Below are positions 1 to 12,223 of a stretch of DNA of 47,968 nt, one piece after another (position 1 is the first letter of the stretch; each line of letters opens with the position of its first letter). Below the pieces are notes generated by a model. The model made no database searches. It saw only the letters and a list, made by a program, of their open reading frames with translations, and had not been told where the DNA came from. A program made the position numbers and the translations under genes. This DNA is from an uncultured Burkholderiales bacterium. Lineage in GTDB: Bacteria > Pseudomonadota > Gammaproteobacteria > Burkholderiales > Burkholderiaceae. The stretch spans positions 1 to 47,968 of the forward strand of contig CAMLJY010000049.1 of the NCBI GenBank assembly GCA_946480465.1, in the 5' to 3' direction.

Positions 1-532
1 CGACGTTGTTGCGCTTGCGGTCGAGCTTGATGACCTTGAACTCCATGGTCTTGCCTTCGTACGGCGTCAGGTCCTTGACCGGGCGCGTATCGATCAGCGA
101 GCCGGGCAGGAAGGCGCGGATGCCGTTGACCAGGACGGTCAGGCCGCCCTTGACCTTGCCGGAGACGGTGCCGGTCACGAAATCGCCCGATTCCAGGGCG
201 GTTTCCAGCGACAGCCACGAGGCCAGGCGCTTGGCCTTGTCGCGCGACAGGATGGTGTCGCCGTAGCCGTTCTCGATGGCGTCGATGGCGACCGAGACGA
301 AGTCGCCGACCTGGACTTCGAGCTCGCCCTGGTCGTTCTTGAACTCGGCGATCGGGACGTAGGCCTCGCTCTTGAGACCGGCATTCACCACCACGTGGTT
401 GAACTCGATGCGGACGACTTCGGCGGAGATCACTTCGCCGGCGCGCATGTCGCTGCGCTGCAGCGATTCCTCGAACAGCGCGGCAAAGCTTTCCATGCCG
501 CTGGACGTGGTGGCAGTTTGGGTTTGGGACAT
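1..532 (-). CDS. rpsA: 30S ribosomal protein S1, N-terminal part (cut by window edge)
   Basis: S1 binds mRNA on the 30S subunit and helps initiate translation through repeated OB-fold S1 domains. The visible 177 residues start [20 protein letters not shown] and contain the first S1 repeat ([23 protein letters not shown]) and the beginning of the second ([20 protein letters not shown]). The ATG at 530-532 is preceded on the minus strand by a good ribosome site (AAGGAAA). The rest of the gene lies beyond base 1. It follows the aroA-cmk gene, the usual cmk-rpsA order in proteobacteria, with about 200 bp between them that probably hold an rpsA promoter. Identification is firm. Confidence 0.97.
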   Translation of the reverse strand, partial: MSQTQTATTSSGMESFAALFEESLQRSDMRAGEVISAEVVRIEFNHVVVNAGLKSEAYVPIAEFKNDQGELEVQVGDFVSVAIDAIENGYGDTILSRDKAKRLASWLSLETALESGDFVTGTVSGKVKGGLTVLVNGIRAFLPGSLIDTRPVKDLTPYEGKTMEFKVIKLDRKRNNV

Positions 533-708
533 GTGGGTTTCCTTGGTGCCGGCGGTAGCCAAGGTTTCCGAAGGTTGAGCCGGCCGGTGCTGCAGCGAAG
601 ATGCTGCGGTTGGTTGAGACGATCGCGGTGCTCAGGCTCGTCTGGCGACGAAGGGCGGGAAGCGCCGCGGGCGGGGGGAACAACTCGGGAACAGTCCGGC
701 AGATGCGG

Positions 709-728
709 CTGGAACCCGGAAGTTCCAG
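709..728 (-). terminator. Weak stem-loop between cmk and rpsA
   Basis: A perfect 7-bp inverted repeat (CTGGAAC at 709-715, GTTCCAG at 722-728) with a 6-base loop lies just downstream of the aroA-cmk stop codon. There is no T-run after it on the minus strand, so it is at best a weak or Rho-assisted terminator or an mRNA 3' stabiliser. It could be chance. Confidence 0.25.
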
Positions 729-735
729 CCCCCGT

Positions 736-2745
736 TCAGCCAAACGGGTTGCGTTCAGCCCACCAGCGCAGAACCTGGTCGACCGATTCATCGATCGAGA
801 GGCCCGAGTTGTCGAGCAGCAGCGCGTCTTCGGCCGGCCTCAAGGGGGCGACGAGTCGCCCCTTGTCGCGCGCGTCGCGCGCCTCCAGGTCGGCACGAAG
901 GTCGGCGATGTTAGCGGGAATTCCCTTTGAAATCAATTGCTTATACCGCCTCTCGGCCCGCTGGGCGGGGCTGGCGGTGAGGAACACCTTCAGGGGCGCG
1001 CCGGGGTAGATCACGGTGCCCATGTCGCGTCCATCCGCCACCAGGCCCGGCAGCTGGCGGAACGACAGCTGCAGCGCGTTCAGGGCCGCGCGCACCAGCG
1101 GCAGCGCGGCGATCTTCGAGGCCATCGCGCCCACGGCCTCCAGGCGCAGCGCGGTGGCCACGTCCTCGCCGTTCAACAGCACCCGCTCGCCATCGAAGCG
1201 CAGGTCCAGGCGCGTCGCCACCCCCGCGACGGCCGCCTCGTCTTGCGCTGCCACGCCCTGGCGCTGCGCCGCCAGCGCGGTCGCGCGGTACAGCAGGCCG
1301 GAGTCGAGCTGGTGGTAGCCCAGCCGGGCGGCGACGCCGGCGGCCAGCGTGCCCTTGCCGGAGGCGGTCGGACCGTCGATCGTGATCACTGGGATCAGGC
1401 TGGCGTCCGCCCGCGCGATCGAGAACAGGGCCTCGAAGTAGTCGGGAAAAGTCTTGGCGACGCACTTCGGATCGAGGATGCGCACCGGCAGCCGCGCCGG
1501 GTTGAAGGCCGCCAGCGACAGGCACATCGCGATGCGGTGGTCGTCGTAGGTGTGGATCGGCGCGGTGCGCCAGGCACCGGCCGCGGGGGGTGTCACGGCG
1601 ATGAAGTCGGGCCCTTCCTCGACCACCGCGCCCATCTTGCGCAGCTCGGCGGCCATCGCCGCGATGCGGTCGGTTTCCTTGACGCGCCAGCTGGCGATGT
1701 TGGTCAGGCGCGTCGTTCCTTCGGCGTACAAGGCCATCACGGCCAGCGTCATCGCCGCGTCCGGGATGTGGTTGCAGTCGAGGGTGATCGCCTTCAACGG
1801 CCAGCTGCCACGCCTCACGCTCAGGTGCGACGGACCGCCCTCGACCTGCGCGCCCATCAGGCGCGCCGCCTCGACGAAGCGGATGTCACCCTGGATCGAA
1901 TCGAGCCCGACGCCGTCGATGCGCACCGCGCCTTCGCTGCCGGCGATGGCACCCAGCGCCACGAAGTACGAGGCGGACGAGGCATCGGCCTCGACGTGGA
2001 TGCTGCCGGGCGAGCGGTAGCGGCTGCCCGCGGGAATCGTGAAACGGCTGAAGCCTTGGCGGGCCACGGTGATGCCGAAGCGCTCCAGCAGGTTCAGCGT
2101 GATCTCGATGTAGGGCTTGGAGATCAGCTCGCCCTCGACCGCGATGGTGATCGCACCGGTGGCGCTGGCCAGCGGCAGGGCGAGCAGCAGCGCCGTGAGG
2201 AACTGGCTGGAGACGTCGCCTCGCACGCGTATTTCGCGATCTATTTCCAACGTGCCGCCGGCCCGGCCGGACAGGCGCAGCGGCGGGTAGCCGTCCTGCC
2301 CCAGGTACTCGATGCCGCAGCCGAGCTGGCGCAGCGCGTCCACCAGGTCGCCGATCGGCCGCTCGTGCATGCGCGGCACGCCGGACAGCTCGAAGCGCCC
2401 ACCCTGCAGTGCCGCCAGCACCGCCAGCGCGGCCGCCAGCGGCCGCATCGCGGTCCCGGCATTGCCGAGGAAAAGAGCGGCCTCGTGCACCGTCAGCCGG
2501 CCCCCCAGGCCACCGACGCGCAGGCTGCCCGGGGACACCTGCTCGATGCTGCAGCCCAGCGTGCGCAGCGCCGCCAGCATCACGCGGGTGTCGTCCGAAT
2601 CCAGCAGTTCGTGCACCGTGGTGCTGCCTTCGCTGAGGCCCGCGAGCAGCAGCACCCGATTCGAGATGCTCTTGGAGCCTGGCAGGCGCACCGTGCCTGC
2701 GGCCCCATGCAGCGGAGGCAGGTCGAGGAAGGGAAGGTCGTACAT
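736..2745 (-). CDS. aroA-cmk: Fused 3-phosphoshikimate 1-carboxyvinyltransferase / cytidylate kinase
   Basis: One 669-residue chain holds two enzymes. Residues 1 to about 445 are EPSP synthase, which joins PEP to shikimate-3-phosphate: [10 protein letters not shown] near the N-terminus, the DVSSQF segment and [11 protein letters not shown] are visible. From about residue 452 comes cytidylate kinase, with P-loop GPTASGKGT and the [11 protein letters not shown] segment, which phosphorylates CMP and dCMP. No stop codon or frameshift separates them. I start at the ATG at 2743-2745 ([12 protein letters not shown]), because the longer open frame would run into tyrA and adds 31 low-complexity residues. 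It sits between tyrA and rpsA. This bifunctional architecture is a known annotation in Burkholderiales relatives, so the fusion is probably genuine. Confidence 0.95.
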   Translation of the reverse strand: MYDLPFLDLPPLHGAAGTVRLPGSKSISNRVLLLAGLSEGSTTVHELLDSDDTRVMLAALRTLGCSIEQVSPGSLRVGGLGGRLTVHEAALFLGNAGTAMRPLAAALAVLAALQGGRFELSGVPRMHERPIGDLVDALRQLGCGIEYLGQDGYPPLRLSGRAGGTLEIDREIRVRGDVSSQFLTALLLALPLASATGAITIAVEGELISKPYIEITLNLLERFGITVARQGFSRFTIPAGSRYRSPGSIHVEADASSASYFVALGAIAGSEGAVRIDGVGLDSIQGDIRFVEAARLMGAQVEGGPSHLSVRRGSWPLKAITLDCNHIPDAAMTLAVMALYAEGTTRLTNIASWRVKETDRIAAMAAELRKMGAVVEEGPDFIAVTPPAAGAWRTAPIHTYDDHRIAMCLSLAAFNPARLPVRILDPKCVAKTFPDYFEALFSIARADASLIPVITIDGPTASGKGTLAAGVAARLGYHQLDSGLLYRATALAAQRQGVAAQDEAAVAGVATRLDLRFDGERVLLNGEDVATALRLEAVGAMASKIAALPLVRAALNALQLSFRQLPGLVADGRDMGTVIYPGAPLKVFLTASPAQRAERRYKQLISKGIPANIADLRADLEARDARDKGRLVAPLRPAEDALLLDNSGLSIDESVDQVLRWWAERNPFG

Positions 2746-2809
2746 GTGGCTCGGGGTCAGGACAATCGGCCGGCGAGGGCGCAGCCGGATTCGGCGGGTC
2801 GTCTTGCTG

Positions 2810-3694
2810 CTACTTGGCGGATGATCCGCGCGCGCCACCGATCTGCCAGTTGCTGCGCCCGTCGGCCGCGCCGCGGATCAGGTCTTCCAGCGCCTGCGGG
2901 TTGCCGGCCTTGATGACGTGCTCGATCGCATCGAGCGAGTGGCGGAAGCGCGTGGTCTGCTTCAGCACCTCCTCGCGGTTGGCGAGCAGGATGTCGCGCC
3001 ACACGGCGGGGTCGCTGGCGGCGATGCGGGTGAAATCGCGGAAGCCGGGGCCAGCCAGCGACAGGAAGTCCCGTCCTGCCGGCTGGTTCATGATCGCGCC
3101 GAAGTACGCGAAGGCCAGCAGGTGGGGCAGGTGGCTGACCGCCGCGAAGGCCGCGTCGTGGTTCTCCGGCGACATCTTCAGCACCTGCGAGCCGATCGCC
3201 GACCAGACGTCAGTTGCCTTTTGGACCAGCTCCGGCGCCGTCTGCGACAGCGGCGTCAGGATGACCTGCCGGCCGGCGTAGAGCGAAGCGTCGGCATGCT
3301 GCACGCCTGCGCTTTCCTTGCCGGCGATCGGATGCGCCGGCACGAAGCCGCCGACGCGCTCCTTCAGCACGCGGCGCGCGGTGTCGACCACGTCGCGCTT
3401 GGTCGAGCCGACGTCCATGAACAACACACCCGGCTCCACCAGGTGGCGGATGGCCTTGAAAGTGGCCTCGGTGGCCGCGACCGGAACCGCGATCAGCACG
3501 ATGTCGGAACCCGCCACGGCGAGCAGTGCGGACTCTGCGGAATCGTCGATCACGCCCAGGCGCTTGGCCAGTTCTGTCGTGGAGGGCGACTTGCTGTAGC
3601 CGATCACGCGCTTGACCAGGCCGGCGCGCTTGAGCGCCAGCGCGAAGGAGCCGCCCATCAGGCCGCAGCCGATCACGCCGAGCTGGTTGAACAT
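2810..3694 (-). CDS. tyrA: Prephenate dehydrogenase family protein
   Basis: This NAD(P)-dependent enzyme oxidatively decarboxylates prephenate (or arogenate) on the way to tyrosine. The N-terminus [20 protein letters not shown] has the GxGxxG nucleotide-binding motif. Further on are [13 protein letters not shown] and [10 protein letters not shown], typical TyrA active-site segments. The length of 294 residues is that of a monofunctional TyrA with no chorismate mutase or ACT domain. I chose the ATG at 3694; a GTG at 3706 would add four residues. It lies 28 bp after pheA and 64 bp before aroA-cmk, so the genes are probably co-transcribed. Confidence 0.94.
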   Translation of the reverse strand: MFNQLGVIGCGLMGGSFALALKRAGLVKRVIGYSKSPSTTELAKRLGVIDDSAESALLAVAGSDIVLIAVPVAATEATFKAIRHLVEPGVLFMDVGSTKRDVVDTARRVLKERVGGFVPAHPIAGKESAGVQHADASLYAGRQVILTPLSQTAPELVQKATDVWSAIGSQVLKMSPENHDAAFAAVSHLPHLLAFAYFGAIMNQPAGRDFLSLAGPGFRDFTRIAASDPAVWRDILLANREEVLKQTTRFRHSLDAIEHVIKAGNPQALEDLIRGAADGRSNWQIGGARGSSAK

Positions 3695-3722
3695 GGGACT
3701 TGGCACGGTGTCGTCGACCCTG

Positions 3723-4832
3723 TCAGTGCACGTCGATGGGGTAGGTGCCGAGGACCTTGAAGAAGGCGCAAGCCTCGCGCAATGCGCGCAGGGCGGTGCC
3801 CACGCGGGGGTCGTCCGGGTGGCCCTCGATGTCGATGTAGAAGTAGTACTCCCACTGGCCGGAGCGCGCGGGGCGCGATTCGAATCGCGTCATCGACACA
3901 CCGTGCACCTTCAGCGGCACCAGCATGTCGTGGACCGCGCCCGGCTTGTTGTCCACGGAGACGATCAGGCTCGTGCAGTCATGGCCCGAGGGCTTGGGCG
4001 CCGGGTGGCGATCGGGGTGGGTGACGATGGCGAAGCGGGTGCGGTTGTGCGCGTCGTCCTGGATCGCCGGCGCGACGATGTGCAGGCCGAACTCGGTTGC
4101 TGCGCGCGGGCTGGCGATGGCCGCCAGGCGCGGGTCGAGCGATGCCAGGCGCGCGCCCTCGGCATTGCTCGAGGTCGGGCGGCGCTCCACGTTCGGCAGG
4201 TGGTGGCTCAGCCAGCCATGGCATTGCGCCAGAGCCTGCGGGTGCGCGCACACGGCCTCGATGCCAGCCAGCGCGTTTTCCTTGCGCAGCAGGTTGTGCC
4301 GCACGATCAGGCTGGTCTCACCGATGATGAAGAGCGGCGTCGTCAGGAACAGGTCGAGCGAGCGGGCGACGACGCCTTCGGTCGAGTTCTCGACCGGCAC
4401 CACACCGAAGTCCGCCGCGCCGGCGGTGGTGGTCCGGAACACCTCGTCGAAGCTGGCACAGGGCACGCGCACGATCGAGCTGCCGAAGAAGCCGAGCGCC
4501 GCCTCTTCCGTGAAGGTCCCGGCGGGGCCGAGGTAAGCCACGCGCGTCGGCGTTTCCAGCGCCCGGCAGGCCGACATGATCTCGCGCCAGATCGGCGCCA
4601 CGCTCTCGTTCTGCAGCGGACCGGGGTTCACCGCCTTCAGGCCGTCGATCACCTGGGCTTCGCGCTCGGGGCGGAACACCACCGATCCTTCGCGCTTCTT
4701 GATCTCGCCGACCTCCTGGGCGAGGCCGGCACGCCGATTCAGCAGTGACAGCAGCTCACGGTCGACCGCATCGATCCTTTCGCGCAGCACCAGCAGCTCG
4801 GGCTGCAAGGCGGGGGGGGTCGGGTCAGCCAT
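3723..4832 (-). CDS. pheA: Bifunctional chorismate mutase / prephenate dehydratase (P-protein)
   Basis: It converts chorismate to prephenate and then to phenylpyruvate for phenylalanine synthesis. The 369 residues are in the usual order. The chorismate mutase domain is residues 1-90 ([21 protein letters not shown]). The prephenate dehydratase domain is about 95-275 ([28 protein letters not shown]). A C-terminal ACT regulatory domain carries the ESRP motif ([20 protein letters not shown]) that binds phenylalanine for feedback control. The start overlaps the serC stop by 8 bp, which suggests translational coupling. Confidence 0.97.
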   Translation of the reverse strand: MADPTPPALQPELLVLRERIDAVDRELLSLLNRRAGLAQEVGEIKKREGSVVFRPEREAQVIDGLKAVNPGPLQNESVAPIWREIMSACRALETPTRVAYLGPAGTFTEEAALGFFGSSIVRVPCASFDEVFRTTTAGAADFGVVPVENSTEGVVARSLDLFLTTPLFIIGETSLIVRHNLLRKENALAGIEAVCAHPQALAQCHGWLSHHLPNVERRPTSSNAEGARLASLDPRLAAIASPRAATEFGLHIVAPAIQDDAHNRTRFAIVTHPDRHPAPKPSGHDCTSLIVSVDNKPGAVHDMLVPLKVHGVSMTRFESRPARSGQWEYYFYIDIEGHPDDPRVGTALRALREACAFFKVLGTYPIDVH

Positions 4833-5943
4833 GTCGGCGCGCGAAATCGTTCAAGTGGTTCACCAGGGCCTGCACGCCTTCGAGCGGCATTGCGTTGTAG
4901 ATCGAGGCGCGCATGCCGCCGACGCTCTTGTGCCCCTTGAGCTGCAGCAGCCCGCGTTCCTTGGCCTCCGCCAGGAAGGCCTCGTTCAGCGACTCGTCGC
5001 GCAGGTAGAACGGCACGTTCATGCGCGAGCGGGCCTCGGCCGCGACCCGATTGGCGTAGAAGCCGTTGGAGCCGTCGATGGTCGCGTACAGCAGCCGGGC
5101 CTTCTCGACGTTGCGCGCTTCCAGCGCCGCCACGCCGCCCTGCTCCCGGATCCAGTCGAAGACCAGGCCGGCGACGTAGATGGCGTACGTCGGCGGCGTG
5201 TTGAACATCGAGCCGTGCTCGGCGACCACGCGGTAGTCGAAGGACGAGGGACAGATCGGCAGCGCATGGCCGAGCAGGTCCTCGCGGACGAAGACGATCG
5301 TCAGGCCGGCGGGACCGATGTTCTTCTGCGCACCGGCGAAGGCGAGGCCGACCCGCGACCAGTCGATCGGCCGCGACAGCACGTGCGATGAGCAGTCGAC
5401 CACCAAGGGCGCGTCGCTGCCCAGCGATTTCAAGTCCGGCAGTTCTTGGAACTCCAGGCCGTCGATCGTTTCGTTGCTGCAGATGTGCACGTAGCTGGCA
5501 CCGCGGCGCAGCTGCCAGGTGCCGGGTGCCGGGATGCTGGTGTGGCGGTCGGCCTCGTTGCTGGCGACCACCTGCACGTCGGCATAACGCCGCGCCTCGG
5601 CAGCCGACTTCTTCGACCAGGATCCGGTCACCACCACGTCGACCAGGCCGCCGCGCGACAGGTTCAGCGGCACGATGGCGTTCTCGCCCAGGCCGCCGCC
5701 CTGCATGAACAGGATGCGGAACTGAGGCGGTACCGCAAGCAGCTCGCGCAGGTCGCGTTCGGCCTTTTCCGCGATGGAAATGAATTCGCGCCCGCGGTGG
5801 CTCATTTCCATCACGCTCATGCCGCTGCCGTGCCAGTCGAGCATTTCCTCGGCGGCTCGCCGCAGCACCGGTTCCGGCAGCGCGGCGGGTCCGGGGGCGA
5901 AGTTGTAAGGGCGGTGGGTCGACGGCATCGGGCGGGTGGTCAC
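4825..5943 (-). CDS. serC: Phosphoserine aminotransferase
   Basis: This PLP enzyme makes O-phosphoserine from 3-phosphohydroxypyruvate and also serves pyridoxine synthesis. Visible signatures are [15 protein letters not shown] at the N-terminus, [20 protein letters not shown] and the PLP-lysine region [14 protein letters not shown]. The length of about 372 residues is normal. The longest start is a GTG at 5943 that overlaps the stop of the DUF2059 gene; an in-frame ATG at 5928 is an alternative. It overlaps pheA at its 3' end. The serC-pheA-tyrA-aroA run is a classic proteobacterial 'mixed-function' operon. Confidence 0.96.
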   Translation of the reverse strand: MTTRPMPSTHRPYNFAPGPAALPEPVLRRAAEEMLDWHGSGMSVMEMSHRGREFISIAEKAERDLRELLAVPPQFRILFMQGGGLGENAIVPLNLSRGGLVDVVVTGSWSKKSAAEARRYADVQVVASNEADRHTSIPAPGTWQLRRGASYVHICSNETIDGLEFQELPDLKSLGSDAPLVVDCSSHVLSRPIDWSRVGLAFAGAQKNIGPAGLTIVFVREDLLGHALPICPSSFDYRVVAEHGSMFNTPPTYAIYVAGLVFDWIREQGGVAALEARNVEKARLLYATIDGSNGFYANRVAAEARSRMNVPFYLRDESLNEAFLAEAKERGLLQLKGHKSVGGMRASIYNAMPLEGVQALVNHLNDFARRHG

Positions 5944-6526
5944 TTCTTCGAGGTGGGACCCGAAGCGGCGCTGCGGGCCTTGAGGGGCACGCCGGCATCG
6001 GCGAGCTTCTTGGTCAGCGTCTGCTCCAGCGCTTTCAGCTTGGGCTCGATGGCGGGCTTGGTGTCGGTGACGACCTTCTGCGACAGCCCTTGCTGCACTT
6101 CCAGCGCTGTTTGCTGGAACTTGCGGCTCACCGGCGATTCCAGCCAGGCCAGCAGCGTCTTCAGCTCGTCTTCGCTGAACTTCTCTTCCAGTGCGGCGCC
6201 GACGATGCCGGGCGCAACGCGCACCGACTGCTCGCGCATCACGGCCGAGGCGTCATCGAAGAACTTCTTGATCTCGGCCCTCGCCTCGTTGGCCAGCGCC
6301 TCGCGCTTGTCGGCGGGCGCACGTGAGATTGCCTGCGCCGTCATCTGCATCACCTGGCTCGCCACCTGGTTGGCCAGCGTGGTTCCGGCGTTCTCGAAGG
6401 CGGGCTTCTGGTGTTGCAGGATCTTCTGTACCAGCTCCTTCTTGGCCGGCGACGAAGTGCCCTGCGCGGCGCAGAGCGTGGTGGCCACGGCCAGGGCGGC
6501 CGCGGCGATCGAACGGGTCATCGTCT

Positions 6527-6530
<4 letters not shown>
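5940..6530 (-). CDS. DUF2059 family secreted protein
   Basis: A 196-residue protein with an N-terminal signal peptide ([24 protein letters not shown], probable cleavage after CAA), so it is likely periplasmic. The body is helical and charged and contains the DUF2059-like stretch [20 protein letters not shown], which ends with [10 protein letters not shown]. The function of this family is not established. Its ATG overlaps the gyrA stop codon (ATGA), and its own stop overlaps the start of serC, so it is embedded in the gyrA-serC transcript. A protein of this kind between gyrA and serC recurs in related Burkholderiales as far as I recall. Confidence 0.8.
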
Positions 6531-9166
<2,636 letters not shown>

Positions 9167-9247
9167 TCAGCGGGCGGCCTCGGAGCCGAGGCGGTGGACG
9201 AGGCGATGGACGGCCACCGCGGGGAACGGCCCGCGCGGCGACCCGTC

Positions 9248-9253
9248 ATTCTA
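9248..9253 (-). promoter_or_regulatory. gyrA: Possible -10 element (TAGAAT) upstream of gyrA
   Basis: On the minus strand this reads TAGAAT preceded by CCT, 82 bp before the gyrA start. No -35 match is seen at the expected 16-18 bp. The same hexamer in a similar context precedes three other genes in this window (near 13313, 23485 and 29885). A short inverted repeat (GACCCG at 9240-9245, CGGGTC at 9258-9263) surrounds it. Confidence 0.3.
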
Positions 9254-9455
9254 AGGGCGGGTCGATGTCGCGGCCGAGCAACATCGTTCCGAGGCATCTT
9301 GCCAAGGCCCGCCAAAATGGGGTTCGCCGTGCATCGTGCTGGCACAATGAGTCGTCGGTGGTGAAGGCTCGCCTACCCCGAGTTTTTGCCGGCATTTCTT
9401 GGCGATCGATTTGGACATATCGCAGGCTACTGCGGCTTTCCTCGAGAGGAGAATC

Positions 9456-10139
9456 ATGAAGAAACTGAACAAGGTGGCGGTGCTCTTCGCTTCGGCCGCG
9501 CTGGCCGCTCCGATGGTCGCGTTCGCGCAGGCCAAGACGGTGGACAACTGGCGCGCGGCTGACAACGCCACCGTCTGGCGCAACGGCGATGGCACGCTGT
9601 GCTGGCGCAACAATTTCTGGACGCCGGCCACGGCTGCTCCGGGTTGCGATGGTGAGCTGAAGGCTCCGCCGCCCGCGCCGGTTGCTCCGCCGCCTCCGCC
9701 CGCAGCCCAGCCTGCCGCTCCGGCGCAGCCGGCGCAGCCCGCCCGTCCGGCTGCTCCGCCCGCGCCGCCCGCGCCGGTCAGCGAGAAGGTCACCTTCGCC
9801 GCCGACGCCTTCTTCGACTTCGACAAGTCGGTGCTGAAGCCGGAAGCCAAGGCCAAGCTGGACGACCTGATCAGCAAGACCAAGGGCATCAATCTGGAAG
9901 TGATCATTGCCGTCGGCCACACCGACTCGATCGGTACCGACGCCTACAACCAGAAGCTGTCGGTTCGCCGCTCTGAGGCGGTCAAGGAATACCTGGTCAG
10001 CAAGGGCGTCGAGAAGAACCGCGTGTACACCGAAGGCAAGGGCGAGAAGCAGCCCGTGGCCGACAACAAGACCGATGAGGGCCGCGCGAAGAACCGCCGG
10101 ACCGAAATCGAAGTGGTCGGCACCCGCACCCGCAAGTAA
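9456..10139 (+). CDS. ompA: OmpA-family outer membrane protein
   Basis: A 227-residue envelope protein. Residues 1-22 are a signal peptide (MKKLNKVAVLFASAALAAPM, cleaved near AFAQA). A short N-terminal region with two cysteines follows (TLCWRNNFWTPATAAPGCDG). Then comes a Pro/Ala-rich linker, about residues 67-105. A C-terminal OmpA/Pal peptidoglycan-binding domain has FFDFDKSVLKPEAKAKLDDL, GHTDSIGTDAYNQKLSVRR and AKNRRTEIEV. It has no eight-stranded barrel of E. coli OmpA type. The ATG at 9456 is preceded by a strong site (GAGAGGAGAA); an upstream in-frame ATG at 9399 is rejected. A terminator follows directly. Confidence 0.92.
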   Translation: MKKLNKVAVLFASAALAAPMVAFAQAKTVDNWRAADNATVWRNGDGTLCWRNNFWTPATAAPGCDGELKAPPPAPVAPPPPPAAQPAAPAQPAQPARPAAPPAPPAPVSEKVTFAADAFFDFDKSVLKPEAKAKLDDLISKTKGINLEVIIAVGHTDSIGTDAYNQKLSVRRSEAVKEYLVSKGVEKNRVYTEGKGEKQPVADNKTDEGRAKNRRTEIEVVGTRTRK

Positions 10140-10157
10140 GCCCTGCGGCTGTCCACG

Positions 10158-10183
10158 AAAACCCCGCTGCGGCGGGGTTTTTT
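10158..10183 (+). terminator. Rho-independent terminator after the OmpA-family gene
   Basis: A GC-rich hairpin (AACCCCGC, loop TGCG, GCGGGGTT) is followed by a run of T and starts 18 bases after the stop codon. The stem is perfect and the T-tract immediate, so this is a textbook intrinsic terminator. Confidence 0.92.
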
Positions 10184-10263
10184 GCGTCTGAACGTTGCCC
10201 TGCGCCGGTCGCCGGTCGCATTTCGCTAGCGCCGTGGCTGGCGCCCGTTAGCATCGCCGCATC

Positions 10264-10965
10264 ATGATCAATGCCGATCCCCAAGAGCTTGCGAAGTTCG
10301 GCGAGCTCGCCCACCGCTGGTGGGACACCGAGGGCGAATTCCGCCCGCTTCACCAGATCAACCCGCTGCGGCTCGACTGGATCGATGGCCTGGCCGGCCT
10401 GTCCGGCAAGTCGGTGGCCGACATCGGATGCGGCGGCGGGATTCTGTCGGAGTCCATGGCGCGCCGGGGCGCGGAGGTGCTGGGCATCGACCTGTCGGTG
10501 AAGCCACTGAGGGTGGCACAACTGCATGCGATGGAGTCCGGAGTCGAGCATCTCGAATACCGGGAGCAGTCGGCCGAGTCCCTGGCGGTCGAGCGGCCGG
10601 CCGGCTTCGATGTCGTCACCTGCATGGAGATGCTCGAGCACGTGCCGGCGCCGGCTTCGGTCGTGCATGCTTGCGCAACGTTGGTGAAGCCAGGCGGCTG
10701 GGTCTTCTTCTCGACCATCAACCGCAACGCCAAGGCCTTCGCGTTCGCCATCGTCGGCGCGGAGCACGTGCTGAGACTGCTGCCCAAGGGCACGCATGAG
10801 TACGCGAAGTTCATCCGCCCCTCGGAGTTGGCGCGCTGGGCGCGCGAGGCCGGCCTGCTCGTCCATGGCTTCCGGGGCATGGAATACAACCCGTTGACGC
10901 AGCGGTATTGGCTGAGCGACGACACCTCGGTGAACTACCTGCTGGCTTGCCGGCGTCCGGCATGA
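10264..10965 (+). CDS. ubiG: Ubiquinone biosynthesis O-methyltransferase
   Basis: UbiG carries out both SAM-dependent O-methylations of ubiquinone synthesis. The 233 residues show [20 protein letters not shown] at the N-terminus (the UbiG signature), the SAM-binding glycine motif [13 protein letters not shown], and [14 protein letters not shown] [14 protein letters not shown]. The C-terminal part has [10 protein letters not shown] and [15 protein letters not shown]. The stop overlaps the gph start by ATGA, the common ubiG-gph arrangement in beta- and gammaproteobacteria. Confidence 0.96.
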   Translation: MINADPQELAKFGELAHRWWDTEGEFRPLHQINPLRLDWIDGLAGLSGKSVADIGCGGGILSESMARRGAEVLGIDLSVKPLRVAQLHAMESGVEHLEYREQSAESLAVERPAGFDVVTCMEMLEHVPAPASVVHACATLVKPGGWVFFSTINRNAKAFAFAIVGAEHVLRLLPKGTHEYAKFIRPSELARWAREAGLLVHGFRGMEYNPLTQRYWLSDDTSVNYLLACRRPA

Positions 10966-11639
10966 ATGCGCGCATGAATCCTCCGGTCGATGCCGTGCTG
11001 TTCGACCTCGATGGCACCCTGATCGACAGTGCGCCGGACCTCGCCGGGGCGGCGAACGACCTGCGGGCTCGGCACGGCCTGGACGCGCTGCCGTACGAGG
11101 CCTTGCGGCCGATGGTCGGCGCGGGGGCCCGGGGCATGGTCGGCGTGGCTTTCGGTCTGCGTCCGGGTGAGGAAGGCTTCGAACCGCTGCGTGATGCCTT
11201 CCTGGCGCGTTACGCCGAGCGCCTGCTCGACCGCACGCATGTCTTCGAGGCGGTGGAGCCGGTGCTGCAGGCGCTGTCTGCCGCGGGGGTGCCCTGGGGC
11301 ATCGTCACCAACAAGGTGACGCGCTATGCCGAGCCGGTCGTGCGTGGGCTGGGTCTTGACAGTCGTGCCGGCGTGCTCATCGCCGGCGACACCACGGCCC
11401 ATGCCAAGCCGCATCCCGCGCCCTTGCTGGAGGCGGCGCGCCGTCTGGGTCGGGAGGCGGGCCGCTGTGTGTACGTCGGCGATGACCACCGCGACATGCA
11501 GGCGGGACGCGCCGCCGGCATGGCGACCCTCGCCGCCGGCTGGGGCTACCTCGGGCAAGGCGAGCACATCGACGCCTGGGGTGCCGACGCCGTGCTGCAA
11601 GAACCCGCACAGCTCTTGAATTGGCTGCGACTGGCCTAA
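10962..11639 (+). CDS. gph: Phosphoglycolate phosphatase (HAD family)
   Basis: This HAD hydrolase removes phosphate from 2-phosphoglycolate formed by DNA repair or oxygenation reactions. HAD motif I is [16 protein letters not shown], motif II the threonine in GIVTNKV, and motif III/IV the lysine of HAKPHPAPL and [18 protein letters not shown]. Length is 225 residues. I use the ATG at 10962, which overlaps the ubiG stop (ATGA); a start at 10908 would lie within ubiG. Its last codons contain the probable promoter of ssrA. Because HAD phosphatases are similar, the exact substrate is inferred from the ubiG neighbourhood. Confidence 0.9.
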   Translation: MNARMNPPVDAVLFDLDGTLIDSAPDLAGAANDLRARHGLDALPYEALRPMVGAGARGMVGVAFGLRPGEEGFEPLRDAFLARYAERLLDRTHVFEAVEPVLQALSAAGVPWGIVTNKVTRYAEPVVRGLGLDSRAGVLIAGDTTAHAKPHPAPLLEAARRLGREAGRCVYVGDDHRDMQAGRAAGMATLAAGWGYLGQGEHIDAWGADAVLQEPAQLLNWLRLA

Positions 11640-11642
11640 ACT
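11615..11642 (+). promoter_or_regulatory. ssrA: Probable sigma-70 promoter of ssrA
   Basis: CTTGAA (11615-11620; shifted by one base it reads TTGAAT) and TAAACT (11637-11642) are separated by about 16 bases. The -10 element overlaps the gph stop codon. Transcription would begin about 10 bases later, just before the mature tmRNA 5' end at 11653, leaving a very short leader for RNase P to remove. Confidence 0.5.
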
Positions 11643-11652
11643 ACGCGCTTCC

Positions 11653-12030
11653 GGGGCCGACCTGGCTTCGACGTGGGTGCGGAGTCGGTTCAGGGCATGC
11701 CGAGCGCCAGGGTAGCTCGTAAATCCATCTGGAAACAAAGTAACTGCGAACGATACTTCGTACGCTCTCGCCGCTTAAAACCGGTGAGCCTCGCAACGGT
11801 TGGCCGATGGGCCGGGCCTGAGACCCGCAAGGGTTGACGGCTGCGAGGTTATTCACATTGGCTGGTGCCGTCCCGGGTCACTCGGGACGGAGCGAGACTC
11901 AAGTGACTGGCGGATCCGGTAGCGTGCTGCTGCGCGACCGGAGCCGCGAGACTCAAATCAGACAGCTACGCATGTAGAACTGGCCGGCGATGGCTTGCGG
12001 ACGGGGGTTCGATTCCCCCCGGCTCCACCA
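11653..12030 (+). ncRNA. ssrA: Transfer-messenger RNA (tmRNA)
   Basis: tmRNA rescues stalled ribosomes by acting first as alanyl-tRNA and then as a short mRNA for a degradation tag. The 5' end GGGGCCGACCTGGCTTCGAC matches the conserved tmRNA start. The 3' end has the T-loop GGTTCGATTCC and CGGCTCCACCA. The first seven bases pair with CGGCTCC to form the acceptor stem with one G-U pair, and CCA is encoded. It is a one-piece tmRNA of 378 nt. The tag frame is listed separately. It stands alone downstream of gph, with an accessory gene block after it. Confidence 0.97.
11746..11778 (+). other. ssrA: tmRNA tag-peptide reading frame
   Basis: The frame GCG AAC GAT ACT TCG TAC GCT CTC GCC GCT TAA encodes ANDTSYALAA and stops. 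It follows GTAACT, as expected upstream of a resume codon, and ends in the ALAA degron recognised by ClpXP-type proteases. The first alanine is the resume codon; the charged tmRNA supplies one more alanine in front. Confidence 0.88.
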
Positions 12031-12101
12031 AGTTACTGTCCGAGATTGCAGGGGGTGATGCAAAAGCCCTGGAAATCGAGGACCGCCCGGAAATGAAGCG
12101 T

Positions 12102-12130
12102 CGCAAGTGCCCTGTCATCGGGCACTTGCG
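12102..12130. other. Perfect 11-bp stem-loop between ssrA and the accessory block
   Basis: CGCAAGTGCCC (12102-12112) and GGGCACTTGCG (12120-12130) are perfect inverted repeats around a 7-base loop. There is no T-run on either side, so it is not a standard intrinsic terminator. It may end ssrA transcription with Rho or processing, or be an operator for the operon that follows. The rest of 12031-12223 has an A-rich patch (about 12198-12211) just before the next gene and no gene I can support. Confidence 0.4.
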
Positions 12131-12223
12131 TCCGCCTCTCCTCATGCGATTCCCCTCAGTGCCGCAAGCGGGCACGAGCGGCGGGGCGCATCGAACGAAC
12201 AAAAAAACACAAGCGGGGGAATC

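Noticed and set aside
937..2913. 658-residue plus-strand frame opposite aroA-cmk
   Set aside because: Fully antisense to a well-supported gene and low complexity in sequence.
12006..12030. Possible attachment site at the ssrA 3' end with a second copy
   Set aside because: The best partial matches downstream (for example about 17682) are only 10 bases and lie inside coding genes. No integrase was seen, so no att pair can be claimed.
11966..12202. Minus-strand frame with EPGGIEPPS-like sequence over the tmRNA 3' end
   Set aside because: This peptide is the translated complement of the tmRNA/tRNA-like end and is a known kind of spurious protein prediction.
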